Positions 50,435 to 61,711 of a stretch of DNA of 64,000 nt are shown here, piece by piece. Location of the stretch: the NCBI GenBank assembly GCA_019321725.1, contig JAGSPU010001568.1:186001-250000 (forward strand), in the 5' to 3' direction. Origin of the DNA: Paulownia fortunei (lineage: Eukaryota; Streptophyta; Magnoliopsida; Lamiales; Paulowniaceae). Below the pieces are notes generated by a model that was not told the DNA's origin, made no database searches, and saw only the letters and a program-made list of their open reading frames with translations. Made by a program: the position numbers and the translations under genes. Within the stretch, counting starts at the first letter, position 1. Every line of letters begins with the position of its first letter.

Positions 50435-52081
50435 ATGGTAATGCCTATGAATAATCCAGTCATTATGTATGAAATCTTCTCTCTTTGTTTTATTTATTTC
50501 TCTTCCCATTCTTCCCATAACTCCTTTTCTCTCTCTAAGATTGTGGTATAGTGTGAAGTTAATACAAACAAAAGAAACTGTTATGGTTTTGAAAATAATT
50601 GTTTCTTGGGCTGTCGCAGGACACAATGCTAGTGCCACCATGGCTGGAAAGACTGCTAAACACGGCCTTCTTCAATGTCTGCCGGACTCACGGCGACGCC
50701 GCCCGTAGTGAGTGCAATATGTATTGCTTAGACTGCAATGTTGATGCATTTTGCTTCTACTGCCGCTCATCTAAACACAAAGATCATCAAGTAATTCAGG
50801 TTGAGGTTTCTTTTTCCTTTTCTGTTTCTGGTTAAAAATTATAACCTACACTAAGGACAACTTTTTAAGTCTTAAATATTGCAGTAAGTGGTGTTCGTAT
50901 GTGAACATTGATGATGCGTTACAAGACTTTTTCTTGTTTTTCTCACCAATTCATATATGACATTGCTGAGATTTAAGAGGTTTGGATTATTAGTACTGTG
51001 AGAACATTTGTGGTTGGTATGATGATAAAAACAATGTTGTTTGTATTGCAGATAAGGCGATCTTCATATCATGATGTGGTGAGGGTTTCGGAGATTCAAA
51101 AGGTTTTGGACATAAGTGGGGTGCAGACGTATGTGATAAACAGCGCAAGGGTTTTGTTTTCTGAATGAAAGGCCTCAGCCTAAGGGTGGGAAAGCTGTTT
51201 CTCATGTCTGTGAAATCTGTGGGAGGAGCCTCTTGGACACATTTCGTTTCTGTTCTTTGGGATGTAAGGTTAGTGAAGATAATTATTCTCTCTCCTTCTC
51301 TCCTCTCCTTCTCTCTCTCCTTCTCTCTCTCTCTCTCTCTCTCTGTGCGTGTGTTTCTTGATTCACATTATTCTTCATGTTTTCATCGGATTAATCATGT
51401 TACCAAATAAAAATACTTGAGTTTTTATTTTATTTTTCTAAATCAAGATGATTTATCATCTTCAATACGTGATGACCCACATTCATAAACCATCTCCATC
51501 ACATTGTAACCAAACCAATAATGATAATCTTCTTTGTATTAATTGTAATCCCACCATGGAATTGCCATATGGTCACACCCCCATCATGCATTGATAAAGA
51601 ATGACTGATCATAGTTTAGCCACATTCAATAAAAGCCTCTCATCACCATCCTTTTCATCACATAACCAACCAAATGGCCATCATTATCATCTTTTTGTTA
51701 TGTAATATGTATGTTTCATTATCATCATTACCATTATGTTCATTTTTTTCTTTCCAATAAATTTTGCTCAATTATTATGATTATTATTTATTTATTTATT
51801 TTTTGTGGGAGGGTCTTTATTTAATATTTATGGTTGAAAATAATTAGCTTGTAGGAATAAAGGGGAATGGGGATGCAAGCTTTACCTTAGATGCCAAAAA
51901 TGAGGCTGTAATGCAAAGAGGTGAAGGGGTATCAAGAAGAGTGAATATGTCATCATCAAGAGAAGAGGAAGAATTGCGTGAAGGCTCACAACAAGACATA
52001 TACCCGCCCACGCCTCCTCCACCTCCTTCAAGTGCAAGAAGAAGAAAGGGCATTCCTCAAAGGGCACCTTTTAGGTCCTAA
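50435..52081 (+). CDS. PLATZ zinc-binding transcription factor
   Basis: Plant AT-rich sequence and zinc-binding (PLATZ) protein, a nuclear DNA-binding regulator. Exons: 50435-50437, 50620-50799, 51052-51268, 51848-52081; about 210 residues. The proposed start codon is the last three bases of exon 1 and splices to give [14 protein letters not shown]. If exon 1 differs, an internal ATG at 50626 would serve. The N-terminal Cys/His region includes [19 protein letters not shown] and [17 protein letters not shown]. The middle has [20 protein letters not shown] and [20 protein letters not shown]. The tail is acidic then Pro-rich ([17 protein letters not shown]), ending RAPFRS. Exon 3 is one base too long at the T run 51157-51160. 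Removing one T restores [13 protein letters not shown]. Confidence 0.9.
51284..51352. repeat. CT microsatellite in PLATZ intron 3
   Basis: A long TCTC/CTTC tract just after the exon 3 donor. It would form a pyrimidine-rich stretch in the pre-mRNA but is not next to an acceptor. Confidence 0.9.
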
Positions 52082-52183
52082 TTATTTCTTTAAGTACTCT
52101 TAAAAACTTGTTTATACAACTCATATTTTGGGGTCCTTGTCCCCCAAAAAAAAAAAAAAAACTATTGTAGGTAGCATTTCATT

Positions 52184-52210
52184 GGGGTGTGGTTGGGGGT
52201 GGGTGGGGGG
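52184..52210 (+). other. G-quadruplex motif 1 downstream of PLATZ
   Basis: Four G tracts of 4, 5, 3 and 6 bases on the plus strand, separated by loops of 7, 1 and 1 bases. This satisfies the standard G3+N1-7 rule. It lies about 100 bases after the PLATZ stop, in the sense strand, so the RNA could fold as well. Confidence 0.7.
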
Positions 52211-52263
52211 TGTACAACACACCCACAAACCAAAGGAGTTATTCTTTTTTTTATTTGGTTTTA

Positions 52264-52291
52264 GGGGGGTTGGAGCGGGGAGGGAGAGGGG
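52264..52291 (+). other. G-quadruplex motif 2 downstream of PLATZ
   Basis: Four G tracts of 6, 4, 3 and 4 bases on the plus strand with loops of 7, 1 and 3 bases. It lies 54 bases after motif 1 in otherwise ordinary 3' sequence. An AAACA repeat (52301-52319) follows. Confidence 0.7.
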
Positions 52292-54878
52292 TCCCAAAGC
52301 AAAACAAAACAAAACAAACACCTCTTGAGGAAAGAGCAATAATGCAGAATTGTTTTGAAAGTTGCAAGGTGTACATGTAATTAAGAAATTAAAGCAAGTC
52401 TTTGTGGAGTCCGTTTTATAGTTTTCATGGGCCCAGCAACCCACATGGGCCGTTTACATAAAGAACAACATCTTTAATTAGTTTAATACATGCAATGGGG
52501 GCAAAATCAACTTTCTATGATTGTTTCCTGGTTTGGATAACTCAATGAGATTCTTTCCTTTGTTTAGACTGCTTTTGTATCTCTTTTGTTTCATAATAAT
52601 AGCATTAGAAAATATGAGATGAAGAGGTTGTTTCTAAGTTGCTATATTAAGATTCGGGTTTGGTCATATTTAATTAATTAAATGACCAATACAATAACAT
52701 ATATATTTTAATTGGTCATCCTTCTTGAAAATTTCACAACCTTCTATGAAAAACTTAGTCCATTTTATTCCAACCAATTACAATGTGATAACAAGGTTTT
52801 GATTTGAAAGCTCACTGGGTAATTACCAATGCAAAACTTACATGCCTAAGTTCATTTGGAAGCAACCTAAATTTCATTCCTTAATTTTACCGATAATATT
52901 TACTAGATAAGTGTATTATCGCTCATTTTGAAAGACGTGCGTGTGACAGGCGATAATGAAAATGACATATATTTAATCATAATACTTAATATAATTGAAA
53001 CATACAGAAACTTAAATTTTTAACACAAAAATAGCTTGAAAAATTTAGGGCAATGAATATCCTCTTCGTATAAAACTTCGAGGGATTAAAGTATTCATTG
53101 AATGAACAGGTAGGGGTGAAGTGAAGCTTCCTTTAACTTGTGGGTTGGAGCGATTGATGTTGTCCTCAACCAATTAGAAGCAATCAGGATCCAAAATTCA
53201 AACCTATTAGATTGATTAGGGTCACGGGTCCACCTAATATTGTACACTCTAGACATAGGCTAGCAACATGTATTCCCCTCAGATGTTATTGTTAACCCAA
53301 CAAGTGCAGTTAATATTGGCTTCACTATTCAACAATCTGGCTTCGCTATTAATCTCTTTTTACTATAGATAGTACGATTCCAAGAAACGAGTTTTTGCAT
53401 AATCAATTTCAATAGTACTGTCGTTGTCCTAAATTTATTGTCCCATTTAGAGCAGTAGAAACATCAATTTATGTAATCTTTTTAACTAACTTATTACTAT
53501 GCTGATTAATTTGTTGACTATTTAAATGTAACAAAATTTCATATCTAATTATTTGCTATTTTGATGAATTTATACGTTGCCGATAAGAACTTTGGGACGA
53601 CTGCACGTAGTATATATGTAACTTATGTATCTTGAGACTAAATAATTATAAGCAAAATATTAAGCATCGATTAAGACAAGACAAACTGCATTATGCTGTT
53701 ATATTTACAAAAAACGAGGCATAAATTAACTTGTTTTGCTCCTCGTGCGGAGTTAGGAAGTTTCAAGTCATAATTAAGGGTCCTGATGCATGCCATGAAT
53801 TTGGTTCGTCAAGTTGTACATTTGAATCATGTACTAGCCATAGATGATCAATTTATAGGCAATGATGTCCGTGTGACCAATGAGATTCAGTTTTGTAATT
53901 TGCTGCATAGGTAGCTTTATAGCTCTTTTAAAGAGTTGTTGTCTAGACATTTGACTGTAATAAAAGCTACTCTTTGTCATAATTATTGGACTATCAAGAA
54001 ATTGACTTATAATTTACAAATATTATTCCTTCATATATATATATGTATGTTTATTTAGAAATACAGTATACATGAAAACATCCATCACCACGATACTATT
54101 AAGATGAAGTCTTAACTATTTCTAAAAGTTCAAAAAAAAAATTTAATATAAAATTAAATTTACACAGATTAATTTCGGATGACTTATACCATGACTTCAT
54201 AATTATAGTATTGGGCTTAAGCCTTTGCTGCTTTTCTAGTTAGTACATAAATTAAAATACAAAAATGATTTTCATGGAGCAATACATTAGAAAGCGCGGG
54301 GTAATGTGGGCCTAAGTTTCAATTGACGTTCGTTAGTGAACACCATATATAGGCCCGTTTCACTTTTAAGGCCCTGGCCCTGTCTGAAATTTCCTAAAGA
54401 TACATGTCAATGATTGGTTGCGATACATATTTTGTGATGAGTGCTCACAAAGACCAACAAACGATCATAATATAACTATCTTGCTATTTTGTTTATTATT
54501 TTTTTTATAAAATTGGATCGATGGTTTGGGAATTCAAATCATAATCAATGATGTTGTAAATATTCACTAAAAGAACTTCCATTCTTATGTTTCAAGATAA
54601 TATTGTATTTCGTATTTCATATTGTATTTAATAAATATACATTAAATATATTAATTAATTTTAAATGTATATTTAATAAAGTATTTTATAAGTAAGGTAA
54701 GATTTAAAAGTGAAAAAAAAACCTTATAACATAATTAGAGTTAGATCATGACATTTCAAGTTAAAAAAAAAAAAAAAAAAACCTTTCATCAGAAATTCTT
54801 GGAACCCAAAAAAAATAAGAAAAACAATGCTAAATTTACTCTTTATTCGCCACTTCTTGATTTGGAATATGAATTGTT

Positions 54879-55712
54879 TTAGTAAGGTAGAATTGTGCCA
54901 TTGCTGCCCTTCCCCACGCGCAACCGCGAAAAGGACCTGAGCCACTTGGATGAGACGCGATCGAAGTGGCTCAAAGATCGGTGCTATACGACCCACTCCT
55001 GTGAGTACACCTCTTGAAGAAGAAGACGATGAAGCACTTGAACAATTAACCCTTTGGAGATTAATTACGACGAAAGACTGATCCATCGACAGCGATCGCT
55101 TCAACTGCGACGACGACGATCTCCTCTCCATCGGAGGCGGCAACACCAGCGACGCACAGTGGCGGAGCAAACCAAATGATTGTTCCCTAGGTGATGATGA
55201 CTCACGGCTACTACTTGTCGCACTAGACTCGCTGCTTTCGCGATCCGAATCATTGGTACGATGTGGATCGAGACATGGTACTACATTTGTTGCTCGAGTA
55301 TCGCGGACCTGCACAACGGACAGCTCGTGTGCGCCGCGAACATTGGTCGATGCACGGCACGTGAAAAGCGTGCTTACAATTGGGTAACAAACGGACCATG
55401 TCTTCGTCCTCCAATTCCCCTAAACACACTACGCATTCTTCTTGATCCATGTCGCGTTTCACGACGGAGAACGCGAAAATGGGGATTGTTTTCAGACTTT
55501 CTCGTCGACTCCGGTGGCGGGTTGGGCTGTGGTGGTGGGTTGCGCGGCCGTGTTGGTGGAGCCGTGCGCCTGATGCAGTACTTGACCAGGAATAAGTGGT
55601 AGGCTATAATGGCTATGGATGTGACAACTATGCCTAGCATGGAAATGAGTAAGGGACTGAAAAAGGAACCTGTGCTACTCTGTGCCATCGGCGGTGAAGT
55701 TATGCTCTCCAT
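54879..55712 (-). CDS. ATL-type RING-H2 E3 ubiquitin ligase, several frame breaks
   Basis: Membrane-anchored RING-H2 ubiquitin ligase of the ATL family, intronless as is typical. The start MESITSPPMAQSSTG leads to one membrane helix (PLLISMLGIVVTSIAIIAYH) and a basic/Pro-rich stretch (IRRTAPPTRPRNPPPQPNPP). Next come the RING-H2 domain (EECVVCLGELEDEDMVRLLP, then CKHAFHVPCIDQ and HTSCPLCR) and a Ser-rich tail. In the best frame it ends KGSNGTILPY at 54879. Frame breaks lie near 55465, 55341 (one G lost, restoring Gln-Trp-Phe before the last RING Cys pair), 55293 and about 54985. All zinc ligands are present once frames are joined. Either the local sequence is poor or this is a recent pseudogene. 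The plus-strand frame at 55261-55602 is antisense to it. Confidence 0.85.
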
Positions 55713-58700
55713 GGATCATCGTATATTTGTATGAAGATGTATTGTGGACTTTGTAGAAAGAAACAGGAACTATATGTGGCTGGTTTCTGCTCAATTGGAC
55801 TATTAAAAATGTTGTCGGGAATTAGAATTAAAAGAATTTGGGAAATGGATATGGTTTTGAAGCTGACGAGGTTGCGGACACGCGTTAAACATAAGAAAAA
55901 TGATAGCCGAAAGGAGTGAAAAGAGTGGTGGTAGATGCAACAAGTGGGAGGAGGAATTGGGCTTTGCGTTCACACTTCAAACATCAATACTTATCGGGTA
56001 AAAAAAAAGTGTTTTGAAGTTCAAATTTAGGCACGAAAAGGCAGAGAGTTGTTGAGAGTTTGGTAGTATTATTATCGATATCATCTGAAGTTGCAAGAGT
56101 TTTGACAATGTTGTTATGGATGGGATGATTTGTTTGTCACAAGGGGATTTGTCAGGATGTGGTTTGCCGATTGGTTGTTGCTGACTGTTTCTTTACACGT
56201 AAACAGGACATGTATGCAGGACTTTATCTTTTTAGGCCAAGTTTGGATCCTATGGGCCGGATTTATATAATCCAGTTAGTCAAATAGTTGATATATTAGA
56301 TTTGGGCGGATAAGAAATCCGCTAGATTACCATTCATTTATTTGATAAAAAAATTATAGTCTAATGGTGTTATTATGTAATTCAATGGATGGATTGAACC
56401 CAATAAAATTTGAAGTTACATATTTGTCACTAAAAGTGGATGAAAAATGACCAGGTTAACCCTTCAAGAACCCATATTAATAGTCGATTTCTGAGGCTTC
56501 CAAATAGTTGGTCTCTGTCCCGATATTTTTGGCCATTATTAAAAATATTGTTCATTGCAACAACCTCTTCGAATCATCTACAACAAGAAGAATACCATAA
56601 AAAGATGAAAAATAATTACATAGCAAAGGAGAATACATAAGCACATCCACATATAATTTCTCAAGAACATAGGATAAATAAGGTGGTGAACTTCATTCCT
56701 TGATCAATTTGCATTAATTCTACAAAGCACAATTTGCTAAATAAAGTAATGATTATATTAACAAAAAATGAAATTACAGTTTATTATTTTCATTAAAATG
56801 CAAGCACACTCATTTAGGGAATTTCTCAAATAATTGGAGGCCGTAGTAGCAGCCATAGTCATAACTTGTACAAAATTAGTAATAAATTCTTTTTTATGGC
56901 AAATATTTTCTTATACGCTGAGATCATTGAAAAGCAGAGTCAAATCTTAACTGGCAATGAAACTATAATGGCAAACCAATTCAACCAAATAAATGAAAAA
57001 GTATGTCGTAGATACGAGCAAAGTAAATTCTTCAAAAAGTATTTAACACGGAGAACATAGGACTTGGGGCAGCACACCTTACAATCATGTGGGCAATTTC
57101 GATTGAAAAATGTACCCATTGTTAGCATAAATGAGTTGGTGCTAGTACTTGAAGAAGTGTTGAAAATGTGGAGCAAGGCTTGAAGAAGATATAATTGTTT
57201 GGAAAATAATGAATGAGGAATGAGAATGGGTAAAATATATTGTCTTTTTTTTTTTCAGTTATGAGCATTTTGGACTTTTTATGTATTATCCTAAATAATC
57301 TCTTAACACAAACAAAAAATTATTTATATTACATTATTTTACAACTTTTCAATTCTACAATCCAAATATAAAACTTCCACATATTATAATATCATGAACT
57401 GTGCAATCTTATTTTATCCAATCAATCTTATAATACCATCAACAAATCAAAACGAGGCTTTAATGTTGTTAATCTAGCAATACTATGATTACATAATAAA
57501 ATTTTGTGTGTTTAGCAATTTACATGGATGGTTTTAGAATATTTTAACAATTATACTTGTTAAAATTAAAGAGGAATGATCAGGTCTGTTATAGTTCTGT
57601 TGTGATTTTTTCATAGGGAATTCATGAAAGCTACAACACCTTACATTATAAGCTATGCAACAAATGTTTAATTTTTCAAGAAACATTTATTATTATTCAA
57701 ATATAACTAATGATATGGTATTTAATTGGGCATGATTCACTATAACCTTATATAGGCCCAAAATCAGTGGATTCAGTATTCTCAGTGATTCATGGGCACT
57801 GAAGTGATGGACATAATACCTATTTTGAAGGCCCGTAAGGTTGAAGAAAGACTGAGCAAGAGTCTGAAACGTATTTAATAGCAAATTCTCTAAGTAAGAA
57901 AAATCATATCTCCCGCAGTCAGCTCGAAAGAATTAGTAAAAGATAACGAAGCATGAGGCTAAGCCGACCTGATTTGGTTAGCTTGGGAGAGTTAACAAAG
58001 AACAATATAAGGTGGAGTTGATCTAGTGATTATCACAAAAGGATAAAATCAAATAGTTATCTATAGATAATGATATGAAATATTATTTAGGGTAAATTAC
58101 TAAACTAGTGACGTGTCCACTAGACAGTTATAAAAGATAAAATTACCCTATAAATATAAGTCTTAAGCCCCAAGAAAAAAAGTTTACTTTTCATTACTCG
58201 AAATACATATTTTTCTCCATTGATATTAGGGGTGTACATTCGGTAATACCATATCAAATCGTACCGAAATTTCGGTACGACAATTTACCAAACCGAATAT
58301 CGAACTGAAATAAATCGATTTAGTTCGGTAATTACCAAAAAACTTTTGGTAACTTAGTATGGTTTCGGTAAAACAGAAATTTATAAAAAAATAAAATTTG
58401 CTCCCTCTTTTTTCAATAATTCATATACAATAATTATTAAGTTAAGGAGCTGTGGCCTATGAAAAAGTAATTCAATCATTTGTACTATTTTTTTAAGTTT
58501 ATTTTCAATAATAAACGATTATTGTTTGAACAAAGGTAAATGATTAATTGTTGAAAACAAAAATATGCTTATATGTTTGTTCCTTTTATGACTAACAAGA
58601 AATAATTAAGGAAGTCAATTACATTTAGTTTAATCCGTGAGCAGTGTGTTCAATCGTCATTTTGGTGAGACATTTTATCAAACAAGAGAAATGCACTCTT

Positions 58701-60002
58701 TTAGTTATTAAAAATGTAAAAAAAAAATAATGTATTTATCATGCTAAATTTTACTCATCTCTATAAGTACCAACCAAATAATTATGAATTAATTACTAAA
58801 TAATTAAACATAAGGAGAATAGATTAAAAAATACTTGAAGGTCAAAATTAATCAACAAGGTTTAAAAAAAAAATTAAAATATAAAAAAATTGGTATTCGG
58901 TTAGGTACGGTATACCGAACCCACATACTAATACCAAACCGAATACCAAAATTTTAAAAAATTGCATACCAAATACCGAATCAAAATTTTTGATTTGGTT
59001 TCGGTTTATACCGAAATTTTGATTTTGGCATGGTTTGATTGGTATATCAAACCGTACACACCCCTAATTGATATTAAAGAAAAACTTTGATCACTGACTT
59101 AAGTTTTGAAATATTTACGTTAGGTTTCTTCAACGATTTGCAGATAGAACTAGTATCACTTCGGAGACAGATCCATCTGCACCATGTTAACGGGTTAAGA
59201 TTTATGATTTTATTCTACATGTATTAATGTATTTGTTTTACTACACATCAACTACTTATAAATAATCACTTGAGAAAATAGAAGATGGATAGGGCCCAAA
59301 TATCTGGTTTTGCTTTTCTTTTTCGTTTTTACTTATTTAAAGGGGTTTCTGTTTTTTCAGTGGCGGGGGAGAGAAAGAAGACAAAATTGACAATGGAGTG
59401 AAGTTGGCCCAAAGTTAAACACTTTATTGCATATGTAGTCCACCAAAGCTTTAATTATGGGCCAATAAAATTATCGAGCGTAAACAGGATTAAGTGGACT
59501 TTAATGGCGGCCCAAATAGGAAATAGGAAAATGCCCCTACTCCCTCGTGATATAGGAAACTGTCTCTGTGAACTTAAACTAATTGCATTGTGCTTAATTT
59601 TCAACAAAAAAATTCTCTTTGTTGTTACCATTTTGAGATTTCCTTTAATCTTTCCTCATCATTTTTCCGAGGGATGGGCTACATGTGCATTTGACAAAAA
59701 GATAGAGAAGAAAGAGTTATTTTAATAATTCATTTGTTCACTACATTCAAAAAATAAAATAAAATAAAATAAATTTACTTCATTATTGACCTGATTATAT
59801 AAAAAATAATCCCAAGTGAAGTACAAGTTGAGCTTCCCAGATCATTGGTCACAGTTTCAAATTAGGGAATCAAAATGATGTAATTGACTAAAATGTAGCA
59901 GATGTGACCTTCAATTATATGTCCACCACTCATCATCTAATCTCAAACAAATACCACAGATTCCAACAACCCATCTGAATCTCCTCCGCCTCTTTGTGAA
60001 TC
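55713..60002. other. Intergenic region between ATL and the NCS1 transporter
   Basis: Shared upstream DNA of two divergent genes. It holds the ATL promoter at the left, a hAT-type MITE (58227-59066) and the transporter promoter at the right. Short frames at 56440-56640, 56866-57060 and 59504-59725 show no recognisable family or splice context. The rest is AT-rich. Confidence 0.6.
58219..59074. mobile_element. hAT-type MITE with perfect 8-bp target duplication
   Basis: An 840-bp element at 58227-59066 begins TAGGGGTGTACATTCGG and ends ACCGTACACACCCCTA. It is flanked on both sides by ATTGATAT (58219-58226 and 59067-59074). The outer inverted repeat is TAGGGGTGT(A/G). Subterminal regions are packed with TACCGAA/TTCGGTA words in both orientations, including a TACCGAAATTTCGGTA palindrome. 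An 8-bp duplication and a (T/C)AGGGGTG end are characteristic of hAT elements. The interior is AT-rich with no transposase frame, so it is non-autonomous. Confidence 0.88.
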
Positions 60003-61711
60003 ATGGCCTCTAAACTTTTGAGCCTCCATCTCCATCCCCATCCCCACCCCATGCCCTTCTCTTCTCAAACCCCAAAACCAATTCCCCTTTCAACACAGCT
60101 TTGTTTCCAACCAACTTAACTGAAAAAACACCCATCTTACTCCATACAAAGACCAACTCACCCTGCAAAGAGATGTTACACCTTTTCCCCAATGGCATCA
60201 TCAAGCCAAACTCAATACATCCCCCAGTTTGATGATTTTGAACCTGATCCCACCCTCATCAATGATGATCTCAAGCCGACGACATCGGATCAGAGGACTT
60301 TTTCTGGGCTGGAAATGGCCAGTTTGTGGGTGGGACTTGTGGTTGGAGTGCCATCATATTACCTTGCCGGAAGCCTGGTTGACCTGGGAATGGCATGGTG
60401 GCAAGGAATTGCCACCGTCGTTGCGGCCAACGTTATCCTGTTATTCCCATTAGTCCTAACAGGCCATCCAGGCACAAGATATGGAATTTCTTTCCCGTCT
60501 TGGCGAGATCATCCTTTGGAATTCGAGGTGCCCACATTCCCACTCTGCTTAGAGCATTGGTTGGCTGTGGTTGGTATGGGATTGAAACATGGATTGGGGG
60601 TGAGGCAATTTTCCTTCTCCTGCCAAGAATCATCAAAGAATCAACCTTTGCAAAACCTTTATCTTGGCTTGGAACTTCCCCCCTGGAATTCGCTTGTTTC
60701 ATCACATTTTGGTTGGCACAGTTGGGAATTGTGTGGAAGGGAATTGATGGAATCCGGGAACTGGAAAAGTACTCTGCCCAGTTCTCATTCTCCTCACTTC
60801 TTGCCTTCTCATCTGGTCATATGTCAGGGCTGGTGGATTCAGCCACATGCTCTCACTATCTTCCAGGCTTTCGAATTCCGAATTTTGGTCTCTCTTTTTC
60901 CCTTCATTGACAGCAAACATAAGTTTCTGGGCTACTGTTGCGCTTAACATCCCGGATTTCACCCGGTATGCCAAGAGCCAGAAGGATCAAATCATAGGCC
61001 AAGCCGGGCTACCCATCTTTATGGGTGCCTTCACATTTGTAGGCCTAGCTGTAACCTCATCAACCAAAGTGATATTTGGGAATGTGATTTCCAATCCAAT
61101 CCAACTCCTGGGGGAAATTGGTGGAGTCTGGACCAAGATTTTAGCATCTTAGGCATAAGTCTTGCCACCATTACTACCAACATTGCTGCCAATGTGTGGC
61201 TCCGGCAAATGCACTAGTCAATCTTAGCCCTTCAAAGTTCACATTTCGTAGAGGTGCACTCCTAACAGCATTGCTTGGGATTGCATTTCAGCCGTGGAGG
61301 CTTCTTCAGTCGAGCGAAAGCTTCGTCTACACATGGCTGGTTGGATATTCTGCATTAATGGGACCTATTGGGGGCATAATTTTGGTGGATTATTATTTGA
61401 TTCAGCATGCAGATTTGAGTATCAAAGATCTGTACACACAGAGTCCCAGAGGGGCTTACTATTACTTTGGTGGATACAATTTGGCAGCAATGGGGGCATT
61501 GATCATAGGGATTTTGCCTGTGATTCCAGGTTTCCTGCAGAAGGTTGGGATTTTGGGTTCAGTCCCGGATGCATTTACTGTAATTTACAACAATGCTTGG
61601 TTCTTTAGCTTCTTCTCAGCCGGGATCTTGTACTGGATAATTTCATCAGTGAAAAGCAAGCGGAATAATCAACAGAACATAGATCCCCTGCTACCTAATA
61701 GTACCTCTTAA
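60003..61711 (+). CDS. PLUTO: NCS1-family nucleobase transporter, PLUTO-like, frame-broken
   Basis: Nucleobase:cation symporter of the NCS1 family. Arabidopsis PLUTO imports uracil and purine bases into plastids. The gene appears intronless. An ATG at 60003 opens a transit-peptide-like sequence (Ser/Pro/His-rich) in the same frame as the mature protein, but a TAA at 60117-60119 interrupts it. The next in-frame ATG is at 60192 ([20 protein letters not shown]). Family blocks include [87 protein letters not shown] and [20 protein letters not shown]. Around twelve membrane helices are expected. Frame breaks lie near 60497, 60778, 61140 and 61196. At 60497 and 61196 one G appears lost from a GG pair, and at 60778 one C from a CCCC run. 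It could also be a recent pseudogene. Confidence 0.87.

Larger units (their letters stand above)
52082..54878. other. Intergenic region between convergent PLATZ and ATL genes
   Basis: Begins with the PLATZ 3' UTR, which contains an A15 tract (52146-52161) and two G-rich motifs. The remainder is AT-rich with no coding exon I can support. It ends with a poly-T/poly-A region (54762-54780) downstream of the ATL stop. Confidence 0.6.

Noticed and set aside
51165..51410. Plus-strand frame spanning PLATZ exon 3 and its CT-rich intron
   Set aside because: Out-of-frame reading of PLATZ coding sequence run into a microsatellite.
55261..55602. 113-codon plus-strand open frame
   Set aside because: Antisense to the ATL RING-H2 gene; no recognisable domain.
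59504..59725. 73-codon frame upstream of the transporter
   Set aside because: No recognisable domain and no core promoter evident; likely chance.
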